From: SG8-30 sp037443885
GTDB taxonomy: Bacteria > Pseudomonadota > Gammaproteobacteria > Steroidobacterales > Steroidobacteraceae
Length of the DNA stretch: 8,013 nt
Direction: 5' to 3'
NCBI GenBank assembly: GCA_037443885.1
Contig: JBBINN010000136.1
Span: 1 to 8,013, forward strand
Shown here: in pieces, positions 5,724 through 8,013 of the stretch
Numbering within the stretch: the stretch's first letter is position 1
How the letters are laid out: the number at the start of each line of letters is the position of its first letter
Translations under genes and position numbers: made by a program
The notes under the pieces: generated by a model
Told to the model about the DNA's origin: nothing
Seen by the model: the letters and a program-made list of their open reading frames with translations, nothing else
The model's database searches: none

Positions 5724-6718
5724 GCGGTGAATCCCCCCTCGGGCGGTGGCTGCGCGGCGCATCGGCCACCGACACGGTGATCGCCCCGGATGGCGAGCAC
5801 CTGCCGCCGCTGCGCCAGCCGCTCGAAATGGCTTTCGCCGAGCCGGAGGACGGGCGCGGGGGACCACGGCTTCGGGCAGGCGACGCATTCGGCCACTACC
5901 GGATCGAGCGGGAGCTCGGCCGCGGTGCGATGGCCACCGTGTACCGCGCGACCGACGAGCGCAACGGCCGCCGGGTTGCGCTCAAGCTGCTGTCGCTGGG
6001 CGAGGACTGGCCGGCCGACCGGCTCGACGAGGCCCGGCTGCGGCTGAGCCGCGAAGCCGAGGCCGCCGCCCGCATCGAGCATCCCGACATCGTGGACGTG
6101 TTCGAGGCCGGCGAGCACGGTGGCCAGGTCTACCTCTCGATGGAGTTCGTCGAGGGCGTGAGCCTCGACACCCACACCTACCAGGACCGGCTGCTGCCGC
6201 CCCGCATGACCTGCGAGATGTGCGCCCGCGTCGCCGAGGCACTGCACTTCGCGCACCAGCGCGGGGTGATCCACCGCGACATCAAGCCGGCCAACATCGT
6301 CTTCGATCAGCAGCGGCGGCGCGTACGGATCATGGATTTCGGCGTGGCCCGGCTCGCGGACAGCAGCGCCACCCGGACCGGCGTCGTGCTCGGCTCGCCC
6401 TCGTACATGGCGCCCGAGCAGCTAGATGCCCGCCCCGTCACCGGCCGTTCGGACCTGTTTTCCCTCGGCGTCACGCTGTTCCAGCTGCTGACCGGGTCCC
6501 TGCCCTTCCGCTCCGACTCGATGCCGGGGCTGATGCGCCGGATCGTCCTCGAGCCGCACCCGCCGCTGGTCACCATCCGGCCCGACCTGCCAGCGGCACT
6601 CGGCCAGGTCGTGGACCGTGCGCTGGCCAAGGATCCCGACGACCGCTTCGCGAACGGCGCCGAGATGGCCCAGGCGCTGCGTGACGTCGGCCGCACCATC
6701 GACCCGGGGCTGCGCTGA
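5720..6718 (+). CDS. Soluble Hanks-type serine/threonine protein kinase
   Basis: This is a 332-residue PknB-like kinase that would phosphorylate Ser/Thr residues of cytoplasmic targets. The catalytic domain spans about 58-325. It has glycine loop GRGAMATV (67-74), ATP-binding Lys89 in VALKLL, helix-C Glu112, and catalytic HRDIKPAN (185-192; an RD kinase). It also has DFG (206-208), the activation segment, GSPSYMAPE (225-233) and SDLFSLGVTLFQLLTG. All catalytic residues are present. There is no transmembrane segment and no PASTA or other sensor domain. About 55 residues precede the kinase fold and look unstructured, with a TDTVIAP threonine cluster at 17-23. The ATG at 5720 lacks a ribosome binding site and overlaps a possible leader ORF. 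The stop overlaps the phosphatase start by one base. It is divergent from radA. Confidence 0.95.
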   Translation: MSGESPLGRWLRGASATDTVIAPDGEHLPPLRQPLEMAFAEPEDGRGGPRLRAGDAFGHYRIERELGRGAMATVYRATDERNGRRVALKLLSLGEDWPADRLDEARLRLSREAEAAARIEHPDIVDVFEAGEHGGQVYLSMEFVEGVSLDTHTYQDRLLPPRMTCEMCARVAEALHFAHQRGVIHRDIKPANIVFDQQRRRVRIMDFGVARLADSSATRTGVVLGSPSYMAPEQLDARPVTGRSDLFSLGVTLFQLLTGSLPFRSDSMPGLMRRIVLEPHPPLVTIRPDLPAALGQVVDRALAKDPDDRFANGAEMAQALRDVGRTIDPGLR

Positions 6719-7554
6719 TGGGCGACTACGTCTCGCTGCGGGGCAAGCTGCGCTCGGTGGGGCTCACGGACCCGGGCAAGGTCCGCGAGCACAACGAGGA
6801 TGCGATCGCCTGGGACGGCGAGATCGGCCTGTTCGTGCTGGCCGACGGCATGGGTGGCTACAACGCCGGCGAGGTCGCGAGTGGCATCGCCGTCAAGACC
6901 ATCATGAACCTCGTCCGCGAGTCCTACGAAGTGCAGGAACTCGGCGGCCAGGACAAGGCGAGCGGCCTGAGCCGGCCGGCCATCATCCTGCGTGACGCTA
7001 TTGCGCGGGCGAACAAGATCATCAACCAGACGGCCAAGACCCAGCCCCAGTGCGAGGGCATGGGGACGACGGTCGTCGCCGCGCTTTTCCACGACAATAA
7101 AATCATCGTGGCCCACGTCGGCGACTCGCGCCTATACCGGTTGCGCGGCGAGCGCTTCGAGCAGGTCACCATGGACCACTCGCTGCTGCAGGAACTGGTG
7201 GACCGCGGGTTCTACACCCCCGAGGAAGCCCAGAGGGTCACGAACAAGAATTATGTGACCCGTGCCTTAGGTGTGGAGCCTGCGGTCGAGGTAGAAATCC
7301 GCGAGGAGCCGGTGCAGCGCGGAGACTGTTACGTGTTGTGCTCGGATGGCCTGAGCGACATGATCGAGGATGAAGATATTCATTTGACGATCAGTACCTT
7401 TGGCGCGAATCTTGATACGGTTTCCAAGCAACTGGTGCAGTTGGCGAACGACAACGGCGGCCGGGACAACATCTCGGTGCTGCTCACCGAGGTGACGGAA
7501 ACTTTCCCGGCGAAAAAAGGCATACTTGACAGAATATTGGGCTGGTTCGGCTAA
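6718..7554 (+). CDS. PP2C-family (PPM) serine/threonine phosphatase
   Basis: This 278-residue metal-dependent phosphatase, similar to Stp1/PrpC/PstP, is expected to reverse the adjacent kinase. Motifs in order are REHNED (23-28), LADGMGG (41-47), GMGTT (114-118), AHVGDSRLYR (132-141), TMDHS (151-155), VTRALG (180-185), CSDGLSD (208-214) and GGRDNISV (247-254). The metal-binding aspartates at 28, 43, 210 and 250 are intact. There is no membrane segment; a short hydrophobic tail, KKGILDRILGWFG, follows the fold. Its ATG overlaps the kinase TGA (TGATG), so translation is probably coupled. The FHA gene follows after 18 nt. The stretch 7321-7440 is markedly less GC-rich than the surrounding genes (59 of 120 bases G or C by my count). 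Confidence 0.96.
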   Translation: MGDYVSLRGKLRSVGLTDPGKVREHNEDAIAWDGEIGLFVLADGMGGYNAGEVASGIAVKTIMNLVRESYEVQELGGQDKASGLSRPAIILRDAIARANKIINQTAKTQPQCEGMGTTVVAALFHDNKIIVAHVGDSRLYRLRGERFEQVTMDHSLLQELVDRGFYTPEEAQRVTNKNYVTRALGVEPAVEVEIREEPVQRGDCYVLCSDGLSDMIEDEDIHLTISTFGANLDTVSKQLVQLANDNGGRDNISVLLTEVTETFPAKKGILDRILGWFG

Positions 7555-7572
7555 CCGGCGACGAGGGAAACG

Positions 7573-8013
7573 ATGGCACGCTTGATCCTCAGTCTCGACG
7601 GCGATGTGCTCGCCGAGTACAACATGACCAAGGAGCGGTACACCATCGGTCGGCTGCCGGACAACGATGTCCGCATCGACAACCCCTCCGTGAGCGGCCA
7701 CCACGCCCTCATCATCAACATACTCAATGACTCGTTCCTCGAGGACCTGAACAGCACCAACGGCACCTATGCCAACGGCAAGCTGATCAAGAAGCACGCG
7801 CTCAAGCACGGCGACGTGATCACCGTCGGGCACCACCACCTGCGCTTCGTGGACAGCCAGGTCGAGGAGCCGGAGGCGGACGAGTTCGAGAAGACCATGG
7901 TCATCGGCCCCGGCCAGGTCAGCGAGGAGCGCCTGCGCGCCGCCGCCGAGGCCCGCCCCGCCGCCCCCTCGGGCAACGGCAGCGCAGCCCGCGCGCCGAG
8001 CGCTGCGGCGGCG
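7573..8013 (+). CDS. FHA-domain protein (N-terminal part; runs off the right edge)
   Basis: The first 147 codons are present without a stop. An FHA phosphothreonine-binding domain fills about residues 2-94. It shows YTIGR (23-27), VSGHH (40-44, the SxxH phosphate-contact motif), DLNSTNGTY (58-66) and a final VITVGHHHLRFV strand. After it comes an acidic linker, then EKTMVIGPG (106-114), whose Thr108 has Ile at +3. An Ala/Pro-rich region (about 123-147) continues to the window edge and looks like a flexible linker to an unseen C-terminal domain. The ATG at 7573 has a good ribosome binding site, GAGGG, 5 nt upstream. It lies 18 nt after the phosphatase stop, so it is likely the reader in a kinase-phosphatase-FHA operon. 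The missing C-terminus prevents naming its output. Confidence 0.93.
   Translation, partial: MARLILSLDGDVLAEYNMTKERYTIGRLPDNDVRIDNPSVSGHHALIINILNDSFLEDLNSTNGTYANGKLIKKHALKHGDVITVGHHHLRFVDSQVEEPEADEFEKTMVIGPGQVSEERLRAAAEARPAAPSGNGSAARAPSAAAA

Noticed and set aside
5563..5775. N-terminal extension of radA to a GTG at 5775
   Set aside because: The added 71 residues have no RadA character and overlap the kinase gene; the ATG at 5562 gives the standard MAK...CxxCG start.
7526..7555. Perfect TTGACA near the end of the phosphatase gene as a promoter for the FHA gene
   Set aside because: The best -10 candidate 18 nt on is only GCTAAC (3/6), and the implied start would fall at about 7562, leaving almost no leader; co-transcription is simpler.

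Overview
The window is a high-GC (roughly 70% in most genes) chromosomal segment, most likely from a gammaproteobacterium. The main reason is gene order. A CcsA-like ypjD gene diverges from ffh and is followed by a CorB/YfjD-type CBS-domain membrane protein, which is the arrangement seen around E. coli ffh. rpsP-rimM is the start of the classical rpsP-rimM-trmD-rplS operon. Protein motifs of Ffh, S16 and RadA are ordinary proteobacterial types. I see no mobile element, CRISPR array, tRNA or rRNA; apart from the degenerate corB-type gene, this looks like core genome plus one signalling module.

Layout. (1) 1-589, minus strand: the 5' end of rimM (cut by the window edge), complete rpsP, and a 172-nt spacer with a candidate rpsP promoter and two adjacent stem-loops in the predicted rpsP leader. 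(2) 590-1963, minus: ffh, the protein subunit of signal recognition particle. (3) 1964-2094: a divergent promoter region with one -10-like hexamer facing each way. (4) 2095-4171, plus: ypjD and then a CorB-family gene, both apparently starting at TTG. The CorB-like protein keeps its CBS pair and CorC domain, but its CNNM/DUF21 membrane domain lacks the family's signature residues. (5) 4172-4212: short convergent junction with a strong GC stem-loop. (6) 4213-5562, minus: radA. (7) 5563-5719: divergent region between radA and the signalling genes, with a possible 10-codon leader ORF. (8) 5720-8013, plus: a Ser/Thr kinase, a PP2C phosphatase and an FHA-domain protein (cut by the window edge).

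How the genes work together. rpsP/rimM serve 30S ribosome assembly, and ffh serves co-translational membrane targeting. radA acts in recombinational repair. The last three genes form a compact phospho-signalling cassette: a soluble kinase, a phosphatase translated from an overlapping stop/start (TGATG), and 18 nt later an FHA protein that would read phosphothreonine. The FHA protein carries a TxxI-type threonine just after its FHA fold, and the kinase has a threonine cluster in its N-terminal tail. Self-recognition of such sites is a plausible switch, by analogy with GarA/FhaA-type proteins, but this is inference. The module's output genes probably lie beyond the right edge.

No stretch above 300 bases lacks a gene. 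All promoter calls rest on reading hexamers by eye and should be treated as candidates.
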